NCBI RefSeq assembly: GCF_049065735.1
Contig: NZ_JBAKHD010000004.1
Span: forward strand, 62,001-126,000
DNA: 64,000 bases
DNA from: Paramesorhizobium sp049065735
GTDB lineage: Bacteria > Pseudomonadota > Alphaproteobacteria > Rhizobiales > Rhizobiaceae
Reading direction: 5' to 3'
The notes under the pieces were generated by a model. The model made no database searches, was not told the DNA's origin, and saw only the letters and a list, made by a program, of their open reading frames with translations. Position 1 is the first letter of the stretch. The number at the start of each line of letters is the position of its first letter. Both the position numbers and the translations under genes were made by a program. This document shows, one piece after another, positions 54,514-62,922 of this stretch.

Positions 54514-55932
54514 ATGGCCGATATCGAGACCCCAGACAGGCATGAGGCGGCGCAGAGCCATGAGACCGACATCTATGGCGAGGATGGCGCGGTGCGCTCG
54601 TCCTTTCTCGCCCGTGTCGGCGCAGCCATCGCCGATCGCGATGTCCTTTTCCTGCGCTCGGACGTCGGCACGCTCCATGCCTCCGAGCTCGGCCATGTGC
54701 TGCAGGCCTTGCAGCCGGAGCAGCGCCAGGCGCTGGTCCAGCTTCTGGGCGAAGAGTTCAATTTCGAGGCGCTTACCGAGGTGGACGAGGCTGTCCGTCT
54801 CGAAATCGTCGATGCACTGCCCAATGAGCAGATCGCCGAGGGCGTCCAGGAGCTCGATTCCGACGACGCGGTCTACATTCTGGAAGATCTCGACGAGGAA
54901 GACCAGGAAGACATCCTCGCCAAGCTGCCCTTCATCGAGCGCGTAAAGCTCCGCCGCTCGCTCGAATATCCCGAGGAAAGCGCCGGCCGGCGCATGCAGA
55001 CAGAATTCGTCGCCGTGCCGCCCTTCTGGACCATCGGCCAGACCATCGACTATATGCGCGAGGATAATGACCTGCCGGACCGTTTCTCGCAGGTCTTCGT
55101 CATCGACCCGACTTTCCGTCTGCTGGGCGCCATCGATCTCGACCGCATCCTGCGCTCAGGCCGCGCCACCAAGGTCGAGGACGTCATGCAGGAAACGCGC
55201 CACGCGATCCCTGCGACGATGGACCAGGAAGAAGCGGCGCAGATCTTCGAGCAGTACGACCTTCTCTCCGCCGCCGTGGTCGATGAGAATGAGCGGCTGG
55301 TCGGCGTCCTCACCATCGATGACGTGGTCGACGTCATCAAGGCCGAGGCGGAGGAGGATATCTTACGCCTGGGCGGCGTCGGCGACGAAGAGCTGTCGGA
55401 CAAGGTTTTCCACATTTCCCGCTCGCGCGTGCCCTGGCTGCTGGTCAACCTCCTGACCGCCTTCCTCTCGGCCTCCGTGATCGGCCTGTTCGAGGCGACC
55501 ATTCAGGAAATGGTGGCGCTCGCGGTGTTGATGCCCATCGTCGCGTCGATGGGCGGCAATGCCGCGACGCAGACCATGACCGTCACCGTGCGCGCCATCG
55601 CGACGCGCGACATCGACATCTACAATGCCAGCCGCATCATCCGCCGCGAGGCGGTCATCGGGCTCCTGAACGGCATCATCTTCGCGATCCTCATCGGCCT
55701 CGTCGCGGGCGGATGGTTCCACAGCCTGCATCTGGGCGGCATTATTGCCGCTGCAATGGTCATCAACATGCTCGCCGCGGCCTTGGGCGGCATTCTCATC
55801 CCCCTGCTTCTCCATCGTGTGGGCGCCGATCCGGCCATCGCCTCCTCGGTTTTCGTCACCATGGTGACCGACGTGACCGGATTCTTCGCCTTTCTCGGGC
55901 TCGCCAGCTGGTGGTTCGGTCTTCTCCACTAG
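54514..55932 (+). CDS. mgtE: Magnesium transporter MgtE
   Basis: The 472-residue protein has the MgtE layout. There is an acidic helical N-domain (about residues 50-150, with LPNEQIAEGVQELDSDDAVY), a CBS pair (150-275, with LLSAAVVDENERLVGVLTID), a connecting plug helix, and five transmembrane helices. The pore motif lies in LMPIVASMGGNAATQTMTV. It is a gated Mg2+ channel closed by Mg2+ bound to the cytoplasmic domains. The gene stands alone, with no riboswitch recognised upstream. Confidence 0.96.
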   Translation: MADIETPDRHEAAQSHETDIYGEDGAVRSSFLARVGAAIADRDVLFLRSDVGTLHASELGHVLQALQPEQRQALVQLLGEEFNFEALTEVDEAVRLEIVDALPNEQIAEGVQELDSDDAVYILEDLDEEDQEDILAKLPFIERVKLRRSLEYPEESAGRRMQTEFVAVPPFWTIGQTIDYMREDNDLPDRFSQVFVIDPTFRLLGAIDLDRILRSGRATKVEDVMQETRHAIPATMDQEEAAQIFEQYDLLSAAVVDENERLVGVLTIDDVVDVIKAEAEEDILRLGGVGDEELSDKVFHISRSRVPWLLVNLLTAFLSASVIGLFEATIQEMVALAVLMPIVASMGGNAATQTMTVTVRAIATRDIDIYNASRIIRREAVIGLLNGIIFAILIGLVAGGWFHSLHLGGIIAAAMVINMLAAALGGILIPLLLHRVGADPAIASSVFVTMVTDVTGFFAFLGLASWWFGLLH

Positions 55933-56036
55933 GGCAGGGGTTGTTAACCGATTAAATGCCGCTGCAATTGACTTTTACGTAAACCATGGACAGAACAAAC
56001 CGTTGAGCTGATTTTGAAGAAGCAGGATGCGGTTGG

Positions 56037-56423
56037 ATGCGCGAGTACTATACGATCACCGAACTCACCCGCGAGTTCGGGATTTCGACCAGGACCTTGC
56101 GCTTTTATGAGGACGAGGGCCTGATTCATCCGGTGCGGCGCGGACGCACGCGGCTTTTCCGCCCGTCCGACCGTCACCTTTTGAAGCAGATCCTGCGCGG
56201 CAAGCGCCTGGGCTTCTCCATCGCGGAAATCCACGAGATCATCCAGATGTATCGCGAGCCGCCGGGAGAATCCGGGCAGTTGCGGCTTCTGATGAAGCGT
56301 GTCGAAGAAAAGCGCGTCGATCTGCGCCAGAAGCGCAGGGATATCGAGGAAACGCTGAGCGAACTCGACCAGATCGAGGAAGCCTGCATCGAGCGGCTGG
56401 CGGAGCTGGGCGTGAAGACCTGA
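56037..56423 (+). CDS. MerR family transcriptional regulator
   Basis: The 128-residue regulator has a MerR winged helix (TITELTREFGISTRTLRFYEDEGLIHP), a wing RRGRTRLFRPSDR and a long dimerisation helix with KRVEEKRVDLRQKRRDIEETL. No ligand-binding cysteines follow, so it is not a metal sensor. It resembles the LiuR type, which controls branched-chain amino acid or fatty acid catabolism, but no such genes are close. It is followed by the FucU-like gene 49 bases later. Confidence 0.9.
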   Translation: MREYYTITELTREFGISTRTLRFYEDEGLIHPVRRGRTRLFRPSDRHLLKQILRGKRLGFSIAEIHEIIQMYREPPGESGQLRLLMKRVEEKRVDLRQKRRDIEETLSELDQIEEACIERLAELGVKT

Positions 56424-56471
56424 TCCTGCCGCCGGCGGATCGTAATTTTGAAATATCAGGGAGGCATTAGA

Positions 56472-56936
56472 ATGTTGAAGAATATCGATCCGGCGCTGAA
56501 CGCGGATGTGCTTCATGCGCTGCGCGCGATGGGACATGGGGACACGCTCGTCATTACCGACACGAATTTCCCCTCCGATTCCATCGCCCGGCAGACACGC
56601 CTCGGCAGGCTTCTTTCCATCGACAATGTATCGGCTGCCCGCGCCGTCAGGGCTATCCTGTCGGTTCTGCCGCTCGACACGCCCCTGCAGCCCTCCGCCG
56701 GACGCATGGAGGTGATGGGCGCGCCGGACGAAATTCCGCTCGTGCAGCAGGAGGTGCAGGCTGAAATCGACCGGGCGGAGGGAAAGTCCGCGCCGATGTA
56801 CGGCATCGAGCGCTTCGCCTTTTACGAAGAGGCGAAAAAGGCCTATTGCGTCATCACGACCGGCGAGACCCGCTTCTATGGCTGCTTCCTCTTCACCAAG
56901 GGCGTGATTCCGCCGGAGGGTCTTGAGACGGCTTGA
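56472..56936 (+). CDS. RbsD/FucU family sugar mutarotase
   Basis: The 154-residue protein has MLKNIDPALNADVLHALRAMGHGD, with a conserved His, then VITDTNFPSDS, and ends with VITTGETRFYGCFLFTKGVI. The family interconverts anomers of fucose, ribose or related sugars as ring-shaped oligomers. The ATG at 56472 has GGAGG eight bases upstream, which decides the start over an earlier TTG. No sugar operon is adjacent; FucU rather than RbsD is suggested by GETRFYGC. Confidence 0.9.
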   Translation: MLKNIDPALNADVLHALRAMGHGDTLVITDTNFPSDSIARQTRLGRLLSIDNVSAARAVRAILSVLPLDTPLQPSAGRMEVMGAPDEIPLVQQEVQAEIDRAEGKSAPMYGIERFAFYEEAKKAYCVITTGETRFYGCFLFTKGVIPPEGLETA

Positions 56937-56954
56937 CCCGTCTCAAGCCGATGG

Positions 56955-57032
56955 TCAGAAGAAAAAATACCAGAGCAGAATGACCACGAAGAGCGGAACA
57001 CCCATCATCCATAAAATTCCAGCGCGTAGCAT
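56955..57032 (-). CDS. Putative 25-residue membrane microprotein
   Basis: A 26-codon frame (with stop) on the minus strand encodes MLRAGILWMMGVPLFVVILL, then WYFFF. It is a single hydrophobic helix with a basic first turn. A strong ribosome-binding site GAGGAGG lies five to six bases upstream of the ATG. The combination of the strong site and fully hydrophobic product supports a real gene. Similar tiny single-helix proteins (with LLWLLGVP-like sequence) exist in Hyphomicrobiales as I recall. Its stop is 18 bases past the convergent FucU-type gene. Confidence 0.6.
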   Translation of the reverse strand: MLRAGILWMMGVPLFVVILLWYFFF

Positions 57033-57100
57033 GCTTTCCTCCTCTGTTCGATGAGGAGTACAACGCCGGCATAGTGGCTTTCGTTCCGGAGTATGCCTCT

Positions 57101-57210
57101 GCCGTCATCCTCGGGCTTGTCCCGAGGATCTGCCATAAGAGCGAAGAATAGCGATGACCGTCCTGAAAACCGTACCGCCGCAGATTCTCGGGACAAGCTC
57201 GAGAATGACG
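57101..57210. repeat. Intergenic inverted repeat, family B, diverged copy
   Basis: The left part reads GCCGTCATCCTCGGGCTTGT and the right part ends GGGACAAGCTCGAGAATGACG; the two are nearly reverse complements. It is close to the copy at 43081-43189, with scattered changes. The rest of the gap to 57472 (57211-57472) holds no frame I can support, only short A/T-rich patches and a ribosome site at 57461. Confidence 0.85.
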
Positions 57211-57472
57211 ACTAGGGAAAACCGCTTCCGATACTCTGACAGACACTGAAGCATGATTCCGAAAAGTTGTAGACTTTTCGGGTGAGATCATGCGGCAAAA
57301 CAAAGAGTTAGAGCGTGATGCCCGTATAGGTATCCCACTCCGGCGAATAGCGGTTCGCCTGCTTTTTGCTTCCATTCCTTGAATCTCCTCTCGTGATCGC
57401 CATATGCGACAGGGGACCGATGGCGGTCCTCGCGCTTTGACGTGAACCCACGCGAACACGAGGAGATAATGG

Positions 57473-57805
57473 ATGACAGCTGTTGAACACACCGGTCCGG
57501 CGGGCATGCTTTGCCCGGCCTGCAGGGTCGATCTGGTCATGAGCGAGCGCCAGGGAATCGAGATCGACTATTGCCCCAAATGCCGGGGCGTCTGGCTGGA
57601 TCGCGGTGAGCTCGACAAGATCATCGAGCGCAGCGTGGGCGAGGCGCCGCGCGCCGCCCAGCCGCAAACCCATGTCCCCCCGCAGCCTGCCCCGCAATCG
57701 CAGCCCTATCAGCCTCAGGGCCATTACAAGGAAGGCTATGGCGGGCACCATTACGGCGGCCACGGACGCCGCCGCAAATCCTGGCTTGAGGATTTGTTCG
57801 ACTAG
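57473..57805 (+). CDS. TFIIB-type zinc ribbon protein
   Basis: The 110-residue protein has a zinc ribbon MLCPACRVDLVM...IDYCPKCRGVWLDRGEL, the zf-TFIIB (COG3809-like) pattern. A disordered Pro/Gln/Gly/His-rich region follows, then the basic end GRRRKSWLEDLFD. The role is unknown; members are found across proteobacteria. AGGAG lies seven bases upstream of ATG 57473. An ATG four bases earlier is out of frame and stops after five codons. Confidence 0.9.
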   Translation: MTAVEHTGPAGMLCPACRVDLVMSERQGIEIDYCPKCRGVWLDRGELDKIIERSVGEAPRAAQPQTHVPPQPAPQSQPYQPQGHYKEGYGGHHYGGHGRRRKSWLEDLFD

Positions 57806-57834
57806 AGTTTTTGTTCTTAAACGGAAGCATCGGC

Positions 57835-58005
57835 GGGACAATACCCCCCTCTGCCCTGCCGGGCATCTCCCCCTCAAGGGGGGAGATTGGCTGACGCTAC
57901 CCTCCGCCTTCGTCCTGCAACGTTTGCGATGGGTGCCGCGCATCGATGAAGCGTAATCTCCCCCCTTGAGGGGGAGATGCCCGGCAGGGCAGAGGGGGGT
58001 GTCCC
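57835..58005. repeat. Intergenic inverted repeat, family C
   Basis: Long arms start GGGACAATACCCCCCTCTGC and end GCAGAGGGGGGTGTCCC, with an internal hairpin CCCCTCAAGGGG-like at each arm. The centre is about 66 bases. The next stretch (58006-58103) holds nothing recognisable. Only one copy is in this window. Confidence 0.85.
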
Positions 58006-58103
58006 GCGATTCCGTCAAAAGCGAATCGCTCCAGGGAATCGGCGCTTGGCCGCGACGTGAATCTCGGCGCGGCCAGCACGCAACATTCCAAGCGCCTAAA
58101 AAC

Positions 58104-58125
58104 AAAAAAAGCCCGGAAACCGGGC
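58104..58125 (-). terminator. Terminator after tRNA-Asn
   Basis: On the minus strand the stem GCCCGG/CCGGGC with a three-base loop is followed by a run of seven T. It lies 27 bases beyond the 3' end of the tRNA-Asn gene and should end its transcript. Confidence 0.85.
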
Positions 58126-58152
58126 ATATCAGGCGCAATTTGAAGAAAAGAG

Positions 58153-58227
58153 TGGCTCCCCGGGCCGGATTCGAACCAGCGACCAACCGGTTAACAGCCG
58201 GTTGCTCTACCGCTGAGCTACCGGGGA
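58153..58227 (-). tRNA. tRNA-Asn (GTT)
   Basis: The minus strand gives a complete cloverleaf starting TCCCCGGTAGCTCAGCGGTA. The acceptor stem TCCCCGG pairs with CCGGGGA (with TΨC arm GGTTCGAATCC). The anticodon loop is CTGTTAA, with anticodon GTT for asparagine. CCA is encoded at 58153-58155. Confidence 0.97.
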
Positions 58228-58377
58228 ACGGGCGCTCATTCGTCAGCGATGAGGGGCCTATAGCAAAAGGATTTCGCGTTTGCCAAGGGGCCTTCTTCGT
58301 TTTTTTCATCTTTTTAGCCGGGACATGACAATTATATAGGTTCGCGGGCCCACTGGAACCGGTACGGAGAGGAATGA

Positions 58378-58638
58378 ATGGATCAGCCACACGCCAGCAG
58401 CCGCCCCGGAAGCGCCCTGAACGCGCTTGGATGGCGCATTCCGATTCCCCGGACCCGGCTTGCGCGGCGGATATTGGGCGGGCTGCTCGTCTGCGGCGGC
58501 CTCTTGGGCTTTCTTCCCGTGCTCGGTTTCTGGATGATTCCCCTGGGCCTCCTGGTGCTGTCGCATGATTCCGCCGGCATCCGGCGCTGGCGCCGCAAGC
58601 TCGAAGTGCGCTACGGGCGGAAATGGCGAAAGAAATGA
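58378..58638 (+). CDS. Small membrane protein, unknown function
   Basis: The 86-residue protein has two closely spaced hydrophobic segments (RILGGLLVCGGLLGFLPVLG and FWMIPLGLLVLS) and a basic C-terminal tail (RRWRRKLEVRYGRKWRKK). I recognise the general look of this small family from other Hyphomicrobiales (LGFLPVLGFWMIPLGLLVLS), where it is unnamed. GGAGAGGA lies upstream; an ATG four bases earlier at 58374 is out of frame. It sits between the two tRNA genes. Confidence 0.75.
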   Translation: MDQPHASSRPGSALNALGWRIPIPRTRLARRILGGLLVCGGLLGFLPVLGFWMIPLGLLVLSHDSAGIRRWRRKLEVRYGRKWRKK

Positions 58639-58729
58639 AATTTTTGTTGTGCCCGCAGCATCTTGGCTGGATCATGCTTGACGGGCCGGAACGCATCACC
58701 TATTGAGCCTCACGAACGCTTGTGCGGAA

Positions 58730-58803
58730 GGCCTCGTGGCGGAGTGGTTACGCAGAGGACTGCAAATCCTTGCACCCCGGTTCGATTCCGGGCGAGGCCT
58801 CCA
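58730..58803 (+). tRNA. tRNA-Cys (GCA)
   Basis: The sequence begins GGCCTCGTGGCGGAGTGGTT and the acceptor stem closes with CGAGGCC before discriminator T and encoded CCA. The anticodon loop CTGCAAA gives anticodon GCA for cysteine. The TΨC arm has GGTTCGATTCC. A coding frame that passes through it belongs to no gene. Confidence 0.97.
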
Positions 58804-58889
58804 GCAGAATCGTTCGTCGCGGGTGTCCATATTATCCAGCGCGCCCTGATCCCGCGTTATTCGCGCGTGAAAAGGAAAGCCTTCGGACC

Positions 58890-59567
58890 ATGACCGCCAA
58901 TTTCCAAGATCTGCGCACCAAAATGGTCGACAACCAGATCCGCACGACGGATGTGACGGATGTTGCTGTTCTCGATGCCTTCCTGAGCGTGCCGCGCGAG
59001 GCATTCGTGCCGGCGGCATGGCGCGATCTCGCTTATATCGATGAGGATGTGCTCCTGAAGCCGGCGACCGCAGCCGGGGAGCCCGCGCGATATCTCATGG
59101 AGCCTTCGCCCTTCGCCAAGCTCGTGCAGCTCGCCTCCGTCAATCCGGGCGACCGCGTTCTCGTCATCGGCACCGGGACCGGATACTCCGCCGCTATTCT
59201 CTCCAAGCTCGCCGGCCCGGTCGTCGGGCTGGAAAGCGATGCCGAACTGGCAGCCCAAGCCACCGCGAAAATGGCCGAGCTCGGTTTTAACAATGTCGTG
59301 ATTGCCACCGCGCCGCTGCCGGAAGGCGATGCCGCCCGTGCACCTTACGATGTGATCCTCCTCGAAGGCGCTGTCGATTTCGTTCCCGATGCGCTCTTCG
59401 CCCAGCTCGCCGACCGCGGTCGCCTCATTGCGGTCGAAGGTCACGGAAACGCTGGAGTTACAAGGCTTTACGTCAAGGATGATGGTATCGTCTCGGGACG
59501 CGCCGTCTTCAACTTGGCGGTCAAGCCGCTCCCCGGTTTTGCCCGCGCGCCCGAGTTTCAATTCTGA
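58890..59567 (+). CDS. Protein-L-isoaspartate O-methyltransferase family protein
   Basis: The 225-residue protein has DNQIRTTDVTDVAVLDAFLS, the FVP region AFVPAAWRDLAY and the SAM-binding motif VLVIGTGTGYSAAIL. Classic Pcm repairs isoaspartyl residues. This alphaproteobacterial branch usually lies before tolC and may have a different substrate, since the motif RYLMEPSPFAKLVQ replaces the Pcm QPYIVAxM pattern. The start at 58890 fits the family; the frame continues upstream through tRNA-Cys and must not be included. No close promoter was assigned. Confidence 0.88.
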   Translation: MTANFQDLRTKMVDNQIRTTDVTDVAVLDAFLSVPREAFVPAAWRDLAYIDEDVLLKPATAAGEPARYLMEPSPFAKLVQLASVNPGDRVLVIGTGTGYSAAILSKLAGPVVGLESDAELAAQATAKMAELGFNNVVIATAPLPEGDAARAPYDVILLEGAVDFVPDALFAQLADRGRLIAVEGHGNAGVTRLYVKDDGIVSGRAVFNLAVKPLPGFARAPEFQF

Positions 59568-59690
59568 TTTTTCGCATATGGTAACATATCTGCAACGCCG
59601 CTTAAATTGTTCGGCGGGTGGATTGGCAAAGGGGGATTTTACTGGTTATTAAGGCTTGCCCGAACCGCTCGGTTCGGTTGGCGGATTCGA

Positions 59691-61073
59691 ATGATTCATA
59701 TGAGGTTCACTGTGTTCAAAGTACGCAAGGGATGGTTGGCTGCGGTATTACTTTCGGGCACGGTTCTGACGAGCAACTCAGCCTTGGCCGATACGCTCGC
59801 GGGCGCGCTGGCGAAGGCCTATCAGTTCAATTCATCGCTCAATTCCACGCGCGCCGGCCTCCGCGCCACGGATGAGGATGTGGCAATCGCCAAGTCGGCC
59901 TATCGCCCCACCATTCAGGGCACGGGCCAATTCGCGCGCAGCCGCAACGGACAGACAAACGCCAATTCGACGGTCGGCAGCGTCGGTATTGAATTGAACC
60001 AGACGCTGTTCGATGGGTTTCAGACCAAGAACAACGTTGCCGCGGCAGAAACCAATGTCTTCGCCCAGCGCGAAAACCTCCGCAACACGGAACTGAACAC
60101 GCTCTTCAAGGCGGTCCAGGCCTATATGGGCCTCTATCAGGCCCGTCAGATCGCCGTTTTGCGCGAGCGCAACCTTGCCGCCCTGAATGAGCAGGTGCGC
60201 GCTGCCAGGGCTCGTCTCGATGTGGGCGAAAACACCCGGACCGACGTCGCTCAGGCCGAAGCATCCCGAGCGACGGCGATAGCGGACCTCAACCAGGCGC
60301 GCGCCGACGTCAAGTCGGCCGAGGCGACCTATCGGCAGGTCATCGGTGCCGACCCCGGCACGCTGAAGACACCGCCCGTCGCGCCGAAGCTGCCGCGCTC
60401 CGTCAATCAGGCTTTCCAGATTGCCGATGCGTCTCACCCGGCGATCCTCGCGACGAAATATGCTGTTGATTCCGCCAGCTATAATGTGAAGGCAAAGGAA
60501 GGGGCACTGCTGCCGACCTTCGGGCTCAACGCGTCGGCCAGCAAGTCCGAGACATTCGCCGGCGAAGAGAGTTTCGGGGATGGCAATTCGGCTTCCGTCG
60601 GTGTGAAGGTGACGATTCCGATCTATTCGGGGGGACTCACCTCCGCGCAGGTACGCAAGTCCAAGGAGCAGCTGGGGCAGGCGCGGATCGAAGTCGATGG
60701 GGCGCGTAATGACGTACGGCAGGCGGTTGCCTCGGCCTGGTCGCAATATGAGGGCGCCCGCGCGTCGGTTGCCGCTCAGCGCGAGGCGGTCTCCGCAGCC
60801 AAGCTGGCGCTGCAGGGCGTCATCGAAGAGCGCAATGTCGGCCAGCGCACGACGCTCGATGTGTTGAACGCACAGAATGAAGTGGTGGCGGCGCAGATCG
60901 CGCTTGTGCAAGCGGAACACAACATGGTCCAGGCGAGCTACGCCATCCTTTCGGCTGTCGGTCGCCTGACGGTGGGTCAGATGGGCCTCAAGGTCGCCGA
61001 GCAAAGGCCGGAAGAGCATTACGAGGCCGTGAAGGACAAGTGGATCGGCCTGCGCACGCCTGACGGCCGGTAA
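59691..61073 (+). CDS. tolC: TolC family outer membrane channel protein
   Basis: The 460-residue outer-membrane efflux protein has a signal peptide (KGWLAAVLLSGTVLTSNSALA), then DTLAGALAKAYQFNSSLNS, two homologous helical hairpin halves with Ala/Gln-rich coiled coil (such as ARLDVGENTRTDVAQAEA and VIEERNVGQRTTLDVLNAQN), and beta-strand parts (IELNQTLFDGF; VKVTIPIYSGG). It forms trimeric exit ducts for efflux pumps and type I secretion. The start could be 59691 or 59700. It follows the Pcm-like gene by 123 bases. Confidence 0.95.
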   Translation: MIHMRFTVFKVRKGWLAAVLLSGTVLTSNSALADTLAGALAKAYQFNSSLNSTRAGLRATDEDVAIAKSAYRPTIQGTGQFARSRNGQTNANSTVGSVGIELNQTLFDGFQTKNNVAAAETNVFAQRENLRNTELNTLFKAVQAYMGLYQARQIAVLRERNLAALNEQVRAARARLDVGENTRTDVAQAEASRATAIADLNQARADVKSAEATYRQVIGADPGTLKTPPVAPKLPRSVNQAFQIADASHPAILATKYAVDSASYNVKAKEGALLPTFGLNASASKSETFAGEESFGDGNSASVGVKVTIPIYSGGLTSAQVRKSKEQLGQARIEVDGARNDVRQAVASAWSQYEGARASVAAQREAVSAAKLALQGVIEERNVGQRTTLDVLNAQNEVVAAQIALVQAEHNMVQASYAILSAVGRLTVGQMGLKVAEQRPEEHYEAVKDKWIGLRTPDGR

Positions 61074-61114
61074 AGGGCCGCTCTGGCCGTCAAAGGGCAG
61101 GGCATCTCCTCCGG

Positions 61115-61174
61115 CCGTCATTCTCGGGCTTGTCCTGAGAATCGCCGTGGTCTGATCTGATGGGACGGTAATCG
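61115..61174. repeat. Intergenic repeat, family B, left half only
   Basis: The segment CCGTCATTCTCGGGCTTGTC with following CTGAGAAT matches the left arm of the copies at 43081 and 57101. ACGGTAATCGCTTA matches their centre. The right arm is missing, so it is a truncated copy after tolC. Confidence 0.75.
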
Positions 61175-61188
61175 CTTATCTGTTTCTT

Positions 61189-61215
61189 AAAAACGGCGCC
61201 TTGGGCGCCGTTTTT
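61189..61215. terminator. Bidirectional terminator between tolC and the amino acid permease gene
   Basis: The stem AAAAACGGCGCC/GGCGCCGTTTTT with a three-base loop has A-run and T-run flanks, so it can work on either strand. It lies about 115 bases after tolC and 33 bases past the permease stop. Confidence 0.9.
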
Positions 61216-61247
61216 GCGTTATGCCGAAACGCCTCATCTCGCCGCCG

Positions 61248-62654
61248 TCATCGTTCCCGCTGGAAAAGCACCCCATAAACGCTGCTGATCTGCGTCCGGA
61301 AAAACCACATGACCACAATCGTGAGAGCGGAAATGAGGCTGAGCGTGACCTGCGAACGGGTGCTTTGCTCCCACAGCATCATCACGATGACCGCTCCCAT
61401 TGCGGCAATGGTGGCGAGGGTCAGCCAGGGATAGAGCCACATCTTCACCCGCAGGCGCTTTGGCGGTGTGCGGCGGCGCAGCACCAGCTGCGAGACGGCG
61501 ATGAACAGATAGACGAAGAGAATGATCGCGCCGGAGGAATTGAGGAGAAACAGAAACACCGTTTCCGGTGCAAGCCAGGCGGCGATGACGCAGAGATAGC
61601 CGACCAATGTCGAGGCGAGGATCGCGCCCATCGGCACGCCTTTTTCCGTCGTGTTGGCGAGCGCGGCGGGCGCTTCGCCGCGTTTGGCGAGCACGAACAG
61701 CATGCGCGAGGCGGTGTAAAGGCCGGAGTTGAGGCAGGAGAGGACGGCGGTCAGCACCACCACATTCATGACGTCGCCGGCGCCGGGAATGCCCATCTTG
61801 TCGAGCGCGTCGACAAAGGGCGAGGTGTTGGGCGGAAGCCCGTTCCACGGCAGGATCGCCGTCAGCAGGAGGACGCAGCCCACATAGAAGACCAGGATTC
61901 TTAAGATGACCGACCGGGTGGCCTTCAGCACCGCCTGTTCGGGGTCTTTGGCTTCCGCCGCCGCGACCGTTGCGATTTCCGCGCCGACCATCGAGAACAC
62001 GACGACCGCGATACCGGTGAACACCGCGCCCGGCCCATGCGGCAGGAAGCCCTCTGCGGGGTGGAGGTTTGAAAAATCCATGGATTTTCCGGGCCAGAGC
62101 CCAAGAACATAGGCCGCGCCCAGCGCGAGGAAGGCGATGATGGCCGCGACCTTGATACTGGCGAACCAATACTCGAACTCGCCATAGGAGCGCACGGAAT
62201 AAAGATTGGTCGCGGTCATCAGCACGATAAGCCCCAGCGAGGCCGCCCAGAGCGGCAGGTCGGGCAGCCATTTCTGCAGGATGCCCGCGCCTGCCACGGC
62301 TTCCGCGCCGACGACGATCACCCAGAAATACCAGTAGAGCCACGCCACGGTGAACCCCGCCCAGTCGCCAAGCGCCAGCCGGGCATATTGGGAAAAGGAG
62401 CCTTGTACGGAATTGGCGATGGCCATCTCGCCCAGCATGCGCATGACCATAATGATGATGAGGCCGGTCAGCGCATAGGAGATGAAAGCCGCCGGCCCGA
62501 CGCTTCCGATGACCGCGCCGGAGCCGACGAAGAGGCCGGCGCCGATCACGCCGCCCATGGCGATCATCGTGATGTGACGAGGTTTTAACCCCCGTTGGAG
62601 CCCTTTTTGTTGCTCGATGGGTTGGTTATTCGGCTCTAAATCTGTCTTCTTCAT
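61248..62654 (-). CDS. APC superfamily amino acid permease (GabP/AroP-like)
   Basis: The 468-residue protein has about 12 hydrophobic helices and the family's first-helix signature MIAMGGVIGAGLFVGSGAVI. Also present are FSMVGAEIATVAAAEAKDPE in helix 6 and LNSGLYTASRMLFVLAKRGE. This is the AAT branch of proton-coupled amino acid importers (GabP, AroP, AnsP and others). The substrate cannot be assigned. The start MKKTDLEPNNQP has no alternative of note. It converges with tolC. Confidence 0.93.
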   Translation of the reverse strand: MKKTDLEPNNQPIEQQKGLQRGLKPRHITMIAMGGVIGAGLFVGSGAVIGSVGPAAFISYALTGLIIIMVMRMLGEMAIANSVQGSFSQYARLALGDWAGFTVAWLYWYFWVIVVGAEAVAGAGILQKWLPDLPLWAASLGLIVLMTATNLYSVRSYGEFEYWFASIKVAAIIAFLALGAAYVLGLWPGKSMDFSNLHPAEGFLPHGPGAVFTGIAVVVFSMVGAEIATVAAAEAKDPEQAVLKATRSVILRILVFYVGCVLLLTAILPWNGLPPNTSPFVDALDKMGIPGAGDVMNVVVLTAVLSCLNSGLYTASRMLFVLAKRGEAPAALANTTEKGVPMGAILASTLVGYLCVIAAWLAPETVFLFLLNSSGAIILFVYLFIAVSQLVLRRRTPPKRLRVKMWLYPWLTLATIAAMGAVIVMMLWEQSTRSQVTLSLISALTIVVMWFFRTQISSVYGVLFQRER

Positions 62655-62922
62655 GGCTTTCCCGGCGTGTTCCGTGGCGCAAGCGTGGCAGTTTGCGGCC
62701 GGAACTATGTCAAACTGTTAAATGCGGATGTGTTTCTTTGGTTGCAGGCTCCGTTCAAAGTGATCACGCGCGCTGCATCGCCTTATGGTTTACGATTGGA
62801 TAATTCTGTGAGTTGGCTTTCGAGGATGCGCCCCGGGGATTCTCAAACCCGGTTTCCTCCGATACCCTAAAGTCTATGGATTCGCCTGCAGGCGGCAGGC
62901 TTAAATCATCACAAGGCGGAAT

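Noticed and set aside
57308..58699. A 463-codon minus-strand frame covering the zinc-ribbon gene, repeat C and tRNA-Asn
   Set aside because: It crosses a tRNA and a palindromic repeat and has no coding pattern.
58722..58889. N-terminal extension of the Pcm-like protein through tRNA-Cys
   Set aside because: The extension translates the tRNA gene; the family start MTANFQDLRTKM lies at 58890.
61234..62343. A 369-codon minus-strand frame within the amino acid permease gene
   Set aside because: It is the same strand in another frame; the permease frame has clear transmembrane segments and family motifs.
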